Positions 37,850-48,903 of a DNA stretch of 64,000 nucleotides are shown here, piece by piece. The translations under genes and the position numbers were made by a program. Every line of letters starts with the position of its first letter. The first letter of the stretch is position 1. Source of the DNA: Todiramphus chloris collaris (lineage: Eukaryota; Chordata; Aves; Coraciiformes; Alcedinidae); the NCBI GenBank assembly GCA_025345505.1, contig JANVCC010000076.1, forward strand, positions 8,696,345-8,760,344, written 5' to 3'. The notes beneath the pieces are model-generated. The model searched no databases. It was not told the origin of the DNA and worked only from the letters and a program-made list of their open reading frames with translations.

Positions 37850-38280
37850 TTAGGCTGTACATTTTATTTGCTCGCTAAATAAAAGAAATGGTCGTTATTT
37901 GCATAACCCGGCACTTAAAGAATTTCCTCTGTCAGAGAAAGCCCGTTTCCTTTCTCCCGTTTGAGCGAACGTCCCCATCGCATTCGCCTTCACTACCCAA
38001 AGGGATGTTTTTTCTAGACGGTATTTCTAGACAGCAATATACGTATATATTTCTGCGTGTATATGGGTGTATGCATACAGATGTTTCAAGACTTATAACT
38101 TACTTCAGTTCCACGCAGTAGAAATAGGAAGCCAGATTACTGCAGCGCATAAATCATTCGAAAGCTTTTCCCCCTCCTAAGCCGAGATATATAACCTGCT
38201 CTGAGGGCTCTTATTTAAGATTTCGCCTTTAATTGCCGGTGCCGCTCTGCGGGATAACCCGCACCCCTATTTACGTCGGG
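37850..38280. promoter_or_regulatory. AT-rich candidate regulatory block within the CpG domain
   Basis: A repeat-free AT-rich island inside GC-rich DNA, about 3 kb inside intron 1 from exon 1. It contains a perfect octamer ATTTGCAT (37897..37904), TATTAATAACG, CTCGCTAAATAAAAG and GATATATAACC, with CpGs retained. It suggests a POU/homeodomain-responsive element. This is judged from motifs only. Confidence 0.33.
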
Positions 38281-40610
38281 GAAAGCCGTGCGAGGCCGCT
38301 GGCCCCTAGCAGGCGGGGGTGGGGGGCGAGCGGCGGGGACACCCCACCCCACCCCACCCGGTAACCCCTCCAGGGCCAAGCCCGCAGCCGTCGCTCCGAG
38401 GGGGCTGAAGGGAGCCCAACCGGGAGCCAGGGCCGCCCGGTGCCCCCGGCCCTGCGCGCAGCCCGGCTGGAAACTCTTCGGCGACTGCCGCTCGTGTCCT
38501 CCGTGTATTTACGGCCGCAAATTTCCCCGGCCTATATTTATCCGTACAATGCGATGGAAGGGCTTAGAACTAGAAATAGAAGCCGAGAGCAATAGATGGC
38601 AGGCACGGGCTTTTTATAACTCGAAACGACTTCTTTATTAGAGAATTAAAATTAAACAAAGAAAAAAAATAAAACGGGGAGGACACCTCTCCCACTCTCT
38701 CGCCGGTGCCCATCGTCCTCGGCTCTACCGGGGACTCTGCAAGTGAGAGGGGACAGGCGGGGCCCAGAGCCGGCTGCGGGATGTTCTCCGGGCAGTGTGG
38801 GGAGCAGTCCAGGCAGTGGATCGGCAGTGGATCCGCAGCAGCTCCGAGAGCAACTCCGGCCGCCAACCGTTTTGTTGCCCTCGGATTATTTCTCCCGCTA
38901 TTTTTTTTATTTTTTTTTTTGGGGGGTGGTGGATGTTGATTTTTAGTTTGAGGGACTTACGGGCACGGCGTCCTACCACTCCAGCATCCTTCTCGGCCTC
39001 CCCTTCCCCACCTGCACAACGCGCACGGCAGCAACCGGCACCGGAGCGGCCTCGGGGGCTCGGCGGGCGGCACAGGGGCAGCCGCCTGCTCCCCGGCTAC
39101 CCCAGCAAAACCCTCCCGCGGCTTTCCCCACCCGCCTGAACGTTAGTTTCCCGCTGCAGAGCTAGAGGACGGTTCGCTCTTCCATTCTCTCACCCACGCC
39201 GACGGTATTTACCCGGGCTCGGTGATGTCCCGGTCGCGAGGGTTTCCGGGGCACGACGCCGTTTGGAAGCAGGCGGAGAGGCGTCTACGGGAGCTGCAAT
39301 ATCTCTGCGAAACCCCGACCTGGCTGTTATTAGCGAGTCTCTCTCTCTCTCTCCAATAAATTATTGTGGTGGTTATTATTACTATTTTGCTATTAATTAT
39401 CCTTGCGGCTCCATGTGTCTCTTGTTATCAACGTCCCTAGCCACATCACAAAGGGCGCTCGCTACGATCGCGGGTCTGGGCCATCCGCCACGGACGCGGG
39501 GCTCCCACTGAAGTCCAGAACAGCCCCCCCGCTTGAAAAGAAATCGGGGGAACCCCCTTGCAATGTTAATGAGGGTGATAAATTCGTGTGGGGCTCTACC
39601 GGGAGTTGTAAAGTGTCATCACAGGCTAAGCCGGCGCCCTGGGCTTTGCAACCTACAAAAACAAGAGAGCCGGTTAGCAGGGAGCGGATGGCGGGTCAGA
39701 GCGGCCGGGATAGTCCTGGGGAAGGGTTGGGCGGGTGATGCTGTCCCTGTGCTCCCGATTCTCCCGGCGGGGAGAGCTGAGAGGGTCTCTGGCCCCACCG
39801 TGCCCATCCCTGGGGGCCCCGGCCCGGCAGAGCGCGGCCGGACTCTGCCTCCTGTTCCCGGGCACGGCTGTCTGGAGAGAAGGTCTTAATATCCTGTCCG
39901 CCTGAAAGGAGTCACCCGTAAGAGGGGGGGACCGGGTGTGTGGGCATGGATGCGGGGACAGGGAAGGGTGCGGGGATACCTTGGCTGCACGTGTAAGGCG
40001 ATGGACGGCGCCTAGACGCGGCCCGGCACGCCGGGGTTTGGGCGACGCACAGCGAGAAGGCACCTCGGCCTGCTTTTCAATCTAGAGATGGGGGAAAGGG
40101 AAAGTAAAGGGGCTAAAGAGTGCCCAGAATGACGGCCAGAGCCTAGAGGTGAGCCCAGCGGTCCGACCCGGGCCTCTCCCGGCTTCCCCGCGGCCCCGCT
40201 CCGCAGTCACCGCCTGGATTAGGGGCTTCTGGAGACCCCGGCACGGCCCCGCCGCTGTCCCTGCCAGGCAGGGTCCCGGTGGAGAGGGACATCGGGGATG
40301 GGGGCACGGAGGCTCCCGTGAGCAGGACGCGCTGAGCCCGGGCCGGGGCAGCCTCTCTGCACCCGCAACGGGAGCACGGGGAAGGAAAGGAAGAAATTTC
40401 ATTTCCACCTTCTTTTCTTCGGAAAAACTGTTTGGAGTGTTAATTTGTTTGTCTGTTAGCTTTTTTGTTGTTCTGAGTTTTGTGGTGTTGGGGTTTTTTT
40501 GTGTGTGTTTTAGTGTTTGTTGGTTTTTGGTTTTTTTTTCCTCGGTGTGGTGGTGTTTTCTTTCGGGGTTTGTTTTGTTGTTTTGTTTTTCTTTTCCCTA
40601 ATCTCCACGA

Positions 40611-40660
40611 TACAGTGGAAACCTCCCAAAAAAAAAAAAAAAAACCACAAAAAAAACCTA
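40611..40660. repeat. A-rich homopolymer stretch
   Basis: Poly-A of about 17 residues and a second A-run after it, following a (TTTG/GTTTT)-rich segment at about 40440..40600. It is low-complexity and separates CpG-rich blocks. Confidence 0.8.
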
Positions 40661-41355
40661 CCCAACTTTTTAAAGCCACGCTCGGAAAAGACACGCGAAG
40701 TGACCCCGCTCCAGTCTGACCCGCCGAGCGCCAGCGCAAGGAACTGTCTTAATTACCGCTAATGACCCGCGGAGAGGATGCGAATGGATTATCTGCAGCC
40801 GGGCAGAAATCAGTTAGGGGACTGACAATTAGGGAAGAAAGTGAGCGGAAGGAAAGTGGAAAAGACCGTTACAACGTAAAGCGAAGACATCGGTGAAATT
40901 TCCCAGAAATTCTCCCTCTGGGAGAGGGTCCTTGCAGAGAGTATTTTGTGCGGTCCGCTTTCTTTCTCTTTCCGCTTCTCTCCCCGTTTACTCCGGATTT
41001 CCCTGCATTGCTCAGTGCACGGAGCGCATCGTCCCCGCTCAGAAATTACAATTAAAATCACGTCAAAGTGGGAATGCGGGGGGGGGAGGGAATAAACCTC
41101 CTAGATCTGTCTGGGAATAAATGTATTAGGGGGGGTGAGGGGGGGTGGAGGCCCAGCGGTCCCCAGCCCCGCACCGCAGCGGAATGGGGCTGTAGTCAGT
41201 ACGCCGGAGCTAGGCAAGGTCTCCTTGACCCCCGGGAGGACTTGTCCCGGGGGCAGCCACCCCAGCTTCCCCACCCCCGCAACCACCCCACATCCCCCTT
41301 TCCAACCCCGGGCGTCTCTCTCCGGTGGTCGCCCCGCCGCACGCCGCGGACTCAC

Positions 41356-41764
41356 CGTAACAGGAGACCTGCAGAGCTCCGTTGTGGCCGCTGCTCTCTT
41401 GCAGCTTGAGGTTGTTCTCCGGGGGGGTTTTGCAGGGGCCTCGCTGCATGTAGAGGTGCGGCGGCGGCTGCTGTTGCTGCTGCTGCTGCTGCTGCGGAGG
41501 GTATTTGTTAAAGGAGGCCGGAGCCCCGGGAGCCTGCCCGCTGCCATCCAGGGACTGACATTCCTGCTGGCTGTAGCGGCTCCGGCACTTAGTGCTGCTG
41601 TCACCAAAGCCTTGTCCTTTGCTGGCCAGGAAAGTAGGGCTGAACTTGTCACTTGCTTGAAATGCCCTAAAAGGCGAGGAGCCTTCTGTGCCCTGGGAGG
41701 CTGCGTTGTAGTAGGAATCCATGGCAGCCGGATCACAATAAGAAACACAAGTATCAGCATTCAT
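41356..41764 (-). CDS. ALX4: ALX4 coding exon 1 (N-terminus, polyglutamine)
   Basis: 409 bases: 136 codons plus the first base of the split codon 137. The start ATG is at 41762..41764, with purine at -3 (context AGGAATGAAT), and the protein opens [12 protein letters not shown], the conserved ALX4 N-terminus, so this start is well supported. The donor is TACG|GTGAGT with GT at 41354..41355. Visible features are SSPFRAF near residue 29, ASFNKYPP (83-90), a nine-glutamine run (91-99) followed by prolines, [14 protein letters not shown] and [17 protein letters not shown]. The N-terminal region is proline/glutamine-rich; in mammals the proline-rich part is reported to mediate partner binding such as LEF1. 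The assembled protein is 390 residues, against about 411 in human ALX4, and the proline/glutamine segment appears shorter. Confidence 0.97.
41468..41494 (-). repeat. ALX4: CAG/CAA trinucleotide repeat coding nine glutamines
   Basis: Nine glutamine codons, eight CAG and one CAA, the CAA interrupting near the 3' end of the coding run. It is potentially length-polymorphic. Confidence 0.96.
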
Positions 41765-41939
41765 TCCTAAAATTAAAAGGCCCGAGTGTCCTTAATGCGC
41801 TTGGAGGGGCACCAGGAACCTCTCTTTCCCTCTCCCTCTCGCATAGACACACACTCACAGCTGGGCCAGGGAGCTCTAAGAGGATTCAGATGTTCTTGAA
41901 AGCTGACCAGATCTCCAAACCCCCTTACGATCTCGCACA

Positions 41940-42000
41940 GTAAAAGGGTCTTTTTCTTTCCCTCCCTCTCCCTCCCTCTCTCTCTCTCACACACACACAC
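41940..42000. repeat. (CT)n / (CA)n microsatellite
   Basis: CCCTCTC units, CTCTCTCTCTC, then CACACACACACAC. On the transcribed strand this is a GA-rich tract near the ALX4 5' end, possibly a GAGA-type promoter element. Confidence 0.9.
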
Positions 42001-42096
42001 TTGCCCTTCGTCTCTCCCTCCAAACTATCCACACTCTACCGAAGCTCTTCTCCGCACTTTCTCTTCCACACAGGAAAAAAAGAGGAAAAAAAAAAA

Positions 42097-42132
42097 CGGG
42101 AAAAAAAAAAAAAAAAAAAGGGGGGGGGGGGG
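42097..42132. repeat. Poly-A / poly-G homopolymer junction
   Basis: About 19 A residues followed directly by about 13 G residues. This purine block may adopt a non-B structure and is a sequencing-error hot spot. Confidence 0.85.
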
Positions 42133-42340
42133 AAGAAAAAAAACAGGGAGAGAGAGACCTCTCCCCCAATTAATATGTAGATGATGACAGTGGAGGGGAG
42201 GGGGCCCGGGAAGGGGTGTGTGTATATGGGGTGGGGTGGAAGCAGAGCGAGGTGGAGGTCATATCTATCTTTTGCGTTAAAATGCTAATAAATACTAATA
42301 CAACAACCCCGAAAGTTTTTATGATTTAAAACCAGAAAAT

Positions 42341-43043
42341 CAAACAGATGCCACGAAGGGATGGATGTGGGATCCGCACCGGGGACGATTTAATGGTCGT
42401 GACACGCTCGGTTCTCCCCAGCCCTCCCCACTGCTCGCTGCCCCCAGCTGCGGGGACCCCCGCGGCCCCCCTCCTCTCTGTTAAAGGCCATCCGAATTGT
42501 CCCCGCAGCTATAGATCTTTAAGCCTCCCCCTCCATTAACCCTTTCAGGGCTGACAGCTCTCCCAGCGCCGTTTGCCTCTCTGGGCACGCCTTTGCCGCG
42601 GTCGCCCAGCACATCACCAGCCAAGCTCTCTACACATCATTATTTATTTACCTCGGGAAAAGTGCTCCCTCCAGGTGTCAAACAACTGGATCAAAAGCGG
42701 GAGGGCAACAAAGAAAGATTTTAAGAGGGTCGTCAAGCACACAAAATTCTGGGACGGCCAGAGGTGAACTCGCGAAGGGACAGAAGCTGGCAGGAACCCT
42801 TTTTGGTTTGAGGGGTCAATCGCAACCCAAAAAGGGCTTAAAAATAAATCAATACTCACCTTCCGTCGCTCTCCCACCCCCCCCACCCCCCGCTCCCGCC
42901 ATTCAACCTGATTCCCCTCCTCCCCTGGTTAACTCCTGCTACCCCTTACACTTACTCTTACCCTGCCTTCCCCACATCTGGTTTCTATTGCTCGCTTACC
43001 TTGAAGTTTTCAGTAATAAAGATATTACGCAAACTACATCCAC
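42341..43043. other. Upstream unique DNA
   Basis: A small CpG-rich part (42340..42620) with CATTAACCCTTTC-type unique sequence, then mixed DNA with a C-rich run near 42879..42890. No gene is recognised. Confidence 0.5.
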
Positions 43044-43290
43044 AGTTCTTCAGTAAAAAACAAAACAAAACAAAAAAGAAACAAACAAGGAAGGGAAAAA
43101 AAAAAAAAAAAGAAAAAGAAAGGGAAAAAGGAGAAAATAAAAAAGGGAAAAAAAAAAAAGAAAAACAGAAAAAATGAAAGGAAAAAAAGAAAGGGAAAAA
43201 GAGAAAAAAAAGAGAAAAGAAATGAGAAAATAAAATAAAGAGAAAATGAAAGAGAGTAAAAAGAAAGGGAAGGGAAGAAAAGAAGGCCCT
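43044..43290. repeat. Long polypurine (GAAA-rich) tract
   Basis: About 245 bases of almost pure A and G on the plus strand (units such as GAAAAAG, GGGAAAAA, AGAAAGGG). Frames across it read as runs of Phe, Ser and Leu on the minus strand and are spurious. It may be capable of triplex (H-DNA) formation. Confidence 0.9.
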
Positions 43291-44800
43291 TAACCCCTTC
43301 GGGGGCAGGGGCCGCAGCGGAGCTGGCTGCGGGGGCACCGTCGGCAGCTCCGGGCTCCCAGTGTGCTCCCACCGGGACCTGGCCCATGTGTCCCCCGCTT
43401 CTCCCCCCCGGCTTTCTCCCCCCGGCTTTCTCCCCCCCGTGCAGAGATAGGGGACACTCGTGGCTTTCATCTGGGTGTGGATATCTGGGTGTTCGGGGTT
43501 GGGGAGAGCGGTGCGGTGGGGCGAGGGTACGGCCCCCGGGACGACGGCTCGGAAAGGGGGGGCTGTGGCCACCACCGCCTCCCCCACAGAGCTTTACTCC
43601 AGGAGCAAGCCCAGCATCACCGTTTCCATTAGCTCGGGATCTAACCAGAACATCCCCCTCCCGCCCCTTGCTCCCCCCCAAAGCAGAATGGATTTCTAGT
43701 GAGGTCGTCGTTAAGAAACAGCCAGAGACGGATTCGTTTACTCGATTTCAAACCATTTTGCGAGTCCCCCTCAGAGCAAAACTTTCTGCTTTCTTATCCA
43801 AGAAAGCTTTCAAGCGGATTTACCTTCCTATTCTCCTTATTACCTTGCTTAATTCTTTCCTCGTCTGTTCTGCCTCCCAAACTCCCTCACCCCCGATCTC
43901 CTGCCTCCGATGCCCACTATTTAATAAAAGGCAAAACCAACTCAGTGTGGGATAATATTCCTTAAAAAACACTTTGGGGCGGCCAAAGTAGTCGGGGCGC
44001 TGCCGGTACCCGCATCCCCGGTTCCCGCACCCTCGAACTCGCAGCCGAGCACACGGAGGAGAGTATTTGGGTGTGTGAGCTCGTTAAATACGTGGGTTTT
44101 GTTTGACTGTTTGTTTGTTTGTTTGTTTTTCCCAGACAGTTACTTCCCCAGAAATTATTTTGGCGAACGAAAGCAGCAGCCTGAAAGAAATCATGCGAGG
44201 GCAGCCCTCGATGCTGCGGCCTCGGAATTTCTCTTAGGCGAAGTTAAAGAATAGCAAGAACAAAAACTAAAGGGGGAGATTCCGGGGAGGAGAGGATTTT
44301 CTATCTATTTTTTTTTTTTTTTTTCCATACATGTATAATTTTTATTGGTTTTTTTTTTCTGGCTTAGCGGAATCGAAGACGGGTTGCCCGGGGGCTACCT
44401 GGCTCAGAGCGCTCCGCCAACCCCTCCTTGCATTAAAACTTTAACGAAAAGACCATTAATTTCCAATCAAGGTTAATCCGCGGCCCCGTGGAAAGGACCG
44501 CAATAAAACCTCTCTCTCCAATGGCCAAATTGCATCTCTGGAAGCGGGAGGTTAATTTGGGAATCGTTACCGGGGTGCTCGCCAATACCTGGCGAACTGG
44601 CGGGGGTGGTGGGGAATGACAACAGGGGAATCGCTTTTCGTGACAGTTTTCGTTTGTCTGCGTTGGTATTTTTTTTTTTTTAATTATTATTTTTTTGGGG
44701 TGAAGTCCTTTTAGCAAGTTTGACGGGGGATTCCCCCAGCCCCACGTGAGCTGGGAGCGGAGCCTCATGAACCGAAAAGCAAACGGGGAGCCTGCAGCTG
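43291..44800. other. Upstream DNA with small CpG island and AT-rich segments
   Basis: 43300..43640 is CpG-rich with CCCCCCGGCTTTCT repeats. 43700..44600 is mixed and contains (TTTG)n near 44105..44130, a T-run near 44310..44325 and unique sequence with CCATTAATTTCCAATCAAGG. No gene is recognised. Confidence 0.45.
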
Positions 44801-47249
44801 CCCTCCCGGCTGAATTTTAACGAAACGAGGCTATGGGGCCGGCGGTGGGGCTCTGCCTTCCCGGTCCCCGCCGCCCCTCCGCCGGCAGAGCTGCCGGCTC
44901 CGGGGGGTGAAGGCAGGGGAGCATCCCTGCCTGCGGGAGACGGGATCGGCAAAGCAGGGGCAGGAAGGGAGACACGCACCTCCTGGAAGCCGAGCTCCTC
45001 ATTTTTCCTTCGAGTGACCCCAAACCTGCCCCGTCTCTGCACCAAACGAGCCCGAAAGGGACGGGAGAAAGAGCGGCCGAACGGTTCGCGCTCCGCAGCA
45101 ACCGGCTGCCAAACGTGCTTTATATTGAGGTCATTTTCAGGTACAGTAGCTGTCGGGTTTGGAAGGAGTCACTCCCGAGGGTGCCTTCCCACACAGGACT
45201 GAAGGAGCCCAGGGAAGAGCCCCGCGTTTAGGGGAGCAGTAGCTCCCATTGAGCTAGTGACTGCTGGGGGGAATCAGCCCCGGGTCTCCAGATTCGGGAG
45301 AGAGCCGGGTGTCCCCTCACCCCAGCGAGAAAGGAGCAGCCCTGCCTGGCGTGTTTGCGAGGATCCGTTTCATTTTCACCGGGCCAGGAGCGGGCATCAC
45401 TCTCGGGATAGGACCCGTTGCGAGGCGCAGGCGGTAGCGGATCCTACATCGCGATCTCTGCAAGAAAAAAATACCTTTATTCCCGTGCGATTTAAACACT
45501 CAGGCTTGTGTCACGCCCAGGGGAAAGGCAGTGGTACACGCTGGTCCCTGCACACCGGGAGCAGCAGCGCGGGGCTGCGGGGAGAGGGCAGCCGCGGGGA
45601 CGGCGGGGACCAGCTCGGCTCTCGCAGGGGTCCGGCGGCGGCGTGAGGGGGAGACAGGAATGAGGTTGTCCGCTTTCCCAGCCGCCGCCGAGAGACCTGC
45701 CGTGTCCCTTCCAAGCCTTCACCGTCCTTCTGGCGCACTGGCCCGGGGCTGATGCCGGTGGCTGGAGCCGTCGCAGCGGTGGGGTGGGGGGGACAACCCC
45801 AGATCCCCCCGTCCAGTTCCCTCCGGGCGGTGGGAAAGAAAATACCTCAGTTCAAGGACTGGGAATCATGCCACTGGGGAGGAAGATGGAGGAGGGGGCA
45901 TCCTTCACCCAGTTCCCTCCAGGCTCTTTCTCAGAGCCCTGCTCTTGGAAACCGCCTCCAGTTTGTTTCCCCCTTGGGCTGGTTTGTGTGGTCACTTCAG
46001 GGCTCCTTTTGTACTGGGACGGGATCTGACGGAGGTCTATTTATGACACCAGTTCAGGCGGGGGGAGGGGGGGGAAGGGGGAGAGGGAAAAAAAAAGATT
46101 CGTGCTTATCTCCCCAAATGTGTTGTTGTTGTGTTGTTTTGTTCTGTTCTGTTTTGTTTTCCCAGCGGAACGATGGTTGGATCTTTATTTCGGGAGCACG
46201 GTTTGCCCAGCGACAGTCCCGTCGGTACCTACCACCCGCAGGGCACCGTGCCGGGCCGGGGGCTTTGCTCTCCTGCCCTCGGCTCCTTTTCTAGGGGACA
46301 AACGTCCGTGCAATATATACGAGATTTCGATTGTGAGTAAAACACTCTCCTCGTGTCGCGAAGGGGCTTGCGGAGCGCTGGAGTTCCCTCCGCTGCCTTG
46401 TATCGTCACTTCAACGGGGCATCCAAACCCACTCCGGGACTCTGCTCCCCGCAGGCTCTGGCTCCGCAACCTTTCCGCAGCTCCTCCCGGCCCCGCTCCA
46501 CAGCCCGGGCTGTCTCCCTGCTTTGGGAGCGGTTCGTTCCCTGTGGATCCATACGAGTGCGGAGCCACGTGTCTTTATCTCTATGTTTTCACCAAAAGAG
46601 GGCACCTGCTTGGTCTCTCGGACGCAGGGTGAGAGGCAAGCCGGGCCCGGGCTGTCCTCCACTGCCGGTGACCGGGCTGCACGGTGCCCGCTTGGGGATG
46701 GGGGGACGAGATGGGGACCCCTCGGGGCCTCTCCCCACGGCACACGCCGGGAGACGGCAGCGGGAGGCCGGGGCTGCTCTGCTTGTGCGGCCCCGGGGGA
46801 CTCCCTGCCGTTGGTCGGGGATCGGTCGAGCACAGGGCTCTGCTCAGGCTTCCCAGACAAGCTTTCTCTTTTTTTTTTCCTTCCTTAATTTTTTTAATTA
46901 ATTTTTAATATTTTTATTTTTCTTCTTTTTTATGTTATTTTATAGTTTCTTTTTTTTATGTATTCTTTTATTATTGTAATTTTTTTACCTTCCATTTTTT
47001 GTTTCCAGGAACTGCCACTCTCGCTTCCAGGTGCAGGCAGCGGAGGGCATTTATTCACATTCTCTCGCACGCAGCCCCTGAGGCCGGCTCGGCAGCTCAG
47101 CCCGCTCCGCCGAGCCGCCATCGGGACTGACAGCGAAGCCCGGACATTCCGGAGCAGCCCAAACCCGTCGTCCTCGTCCTCCCCCTACACCGTCCCCAGA
47201 AAAACACATGGAAAACCACTGCTTTTGGCATCGCGGGGCCACCGGTGAC

Positions 47250-47345
47250 GCCACTACGTGAGAGCCAATGGGAAGGCGGAGTCGGGGCGGCCCCCGCTCC
47301 GCTCCCCGGATGCCCCGGCCCGGGCTGAGCCGGGCGGTCTCCTCT
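47250..47345 (+). promoter_or_regulatory. Candidate CpG-island promoter (CCAAT and GC boxes)
   Basis: Within the second CpG domain, a TACGTG core (47255..47260), a CCAAT box in AGAGCCAATGGGAAGG (47265..47269) and a GC box GGGGCGG (47284..47290) lie within about 40 bases, followed by further GC-rich sequence. This arrangement suits a TATA-less promoter, perhaps of a divergent lncRNA. No transcript is visible in sequence alone. Confidence 0.25.
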
Positions 47346-48880
47346 GGACCCTGGCCGGGACTTAGACGGTCGCGCTGGCCTGGGTTAAAATCCTTCCGCG
47401 CACGTCGTCCCCCTTCCAAGTACCCCTGGATGTGATTTAGGAAGGGTATCTATATTTAATATGAATTTTTTAGTGGCTATCTTCAAATTCCTTTCTGCGG
47501 GGAAAAAATCCACTGGCTATTAATTTCCTCGATATTTTCCGTTTGCGTGTGACCTCGCCAGACCCGGCCTTGAAATCGGGGGCCACTTTTTGCCTGAATC
47601 GGAAGCCCCGGCGAGGGGAAGGCAGAACGGCTCGAAGGCTCTCCGGGCGCCACGGCGGGCTAGCGGCCAGGCTTGCCCCGTGGCTTCTGCCAGGGGCTTC
47701 CCGGGAGGGTGCACGACAGAGCTCGGGGGAGCGGAGGGAGGCGGCGGGGCCCGAGGGATGCGCCGCCGCGCCCTGGGTACCATCCGGGCTGTCCCGGGGG
47801 ACCAGGAGGACCCGCCGCCCCAGGCACTGGGCTCCGGTCCCGGGGACAGGAAAAGGGCAGCCTTCGGCGCCGGTGGCATTTCGGGGTACGGCGCGGGGGG
47901 AGGCATTTCCCCATGGGGTGCGCCGGCCTGGGAATGTCCTCTTTGCCCTGGGCATGAAACAAAGAGGTCAGGGAGGAGAGGGGCTCGGAGCCGAAGGCAT
48001 CCGGCGGCAGCTGGTGCACCTGTCAGCGCGGAGATAGGGCCCCCCCCCGACCTTTCCGAGCAGGGCAGAGCCGGGACAGCCCGAGGAGAAGGAGGAGGAG
48101 CGGGGGACACACACGCTGAGGCAGGCAGAGCAAAGACGCTGGGGACATCCGGGATCGTCTGTGCCCCCCCCTACCCAGCCGGGCGACCCACCTCCAGCAT
48201 CCCTCGGTGAAGAGCAGCTGGTGCCTGCTGCCGAGAGCGGGTGGGAAAATCTCCCAGGGAAGCGTCGGTATTTTTAATTACAGATATGAAACACTCAGGG
48301 CAAGGAGACCCTCAGGGCTCGGAGAGAGGCGGCGGAGGCCCCACGCCCTGTTGCGCGCTCCGCGGTGCCCGGCTCGATGCCCTCCGAGCTGCCGCGGAGA
48401 GGCCGGTTCAGCCCCGTCGTCCCCGTTACCGCCCGGCCGGGGAATTTCGATTCGTTCCTCCCCTCGCCTTACGCTGTGACAGATATTTCCACCCCGGGTC
48501 GTTTGTAAAAAATCCGCCTTTCTCGTTGGAATCTCCCAGCAGCTCCCCCAACCCACCCCGAAACCAAACAAGAGCAGATCTCCTCAAATAAAAGCAATTC
48601 CCGATCCACTGCTAAGAATAATAACCCTTTTTTTTTTTTTTTCTTCCTGATGATAAGCATATCCCAAGTACAGATAGTACAGCAACATGTTTGGCGGTCA
48701 GTGTACCGCGCCCAAGCTTATTTTCTGCGTGATTTGCACCAAAATCTACTGACCCACCGACGGCTGCAGCCTCGGAGCTGCACTACCACGTGTGTCCCGA
48801 GGCCGTGACAGTGGCTTTACCCGCATCCCGCTGCTCGGAGCGCCCGTTTCCAGGGCAAAGGGAGGAGGAACACCCCAACA

Positions 48881-48903
48881 CCCCCCCCCCCCCCCCCCCC
48901 CCC
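48881..48903. repeat. Poly-C run
   Basis: About 23 consecutive C residues, with G- and T-homopolymers soon after (about 48925..48932 and 48951..48961). The length is likely unreliable. Confidence 0.9.

Larger units (their letters stand above)
36690..41770. promoter_or_regulatory. ALX4: CpG-rich domain spanning ALX4 exon 1
   Basis: Dense CpG dinucleotides and GC-rich sequence run, with short AT-rich interruptions (about 37.8-38.2, 39.3-39.45 and 40.4-40.7 kb), from inside intron 1 through exon 1. Broad multi-island CpG domains are typical of developmental homeobox promoters, which are usually Polycomb-regulated. Boundaries are approximate and CpG density was not computed. Confidence 0.6.
41765..42340 (-). 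promoter_or_regulatory. ALX4: ALX4 5' UTR / proximal promoter region
   Basis: Sequence directly upstream of the start codon. Its nearest part (41765..41960) has the character of a 5' UTR. A (CT)n tract and (CA)n tract (about 41958..42000), an A-run and a 13-G run (about 42097..42132) follow. Beyond these is an AT-rich block with TTTTGCGTTAAAATGCTAAT (about 42272..42291) that may be conserved. I cannot place the transcription start; no convincing TATA box at a fixed distance was found. Confidence 0.4.

Noticed and set aside
36860-37853. Long Arg/Ser/Pro-rich open frames in the CpG island
   Set aside because: They are produced by the CCGAG and CGCTC repeats and GC-rich context within ALX4 intron 1. 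No start, splice or domain evidence.
41101-41770. Alternative frames over ALX4 exon 1 on both strands
   Set aside because: They are shadows of the true frame, which matches the conserved ALX4 N-terminus and splices correctly to exon 2.
42985-43681. 200-215-codon Phe/Ser/Leu-rich minus-strand frames resembling a membrane protein
   Set aside because: The hydrophobic part is simply the translated polypurine tract at 43044..43290.
47520-48210. Overlapping 196-206-codon open frames on both strands
   Set aside because: GC-rich CpG-island DNA is stop-poor in several frames. The products are Arg/Pro/Gly/Ala-rich with no family resemblance.
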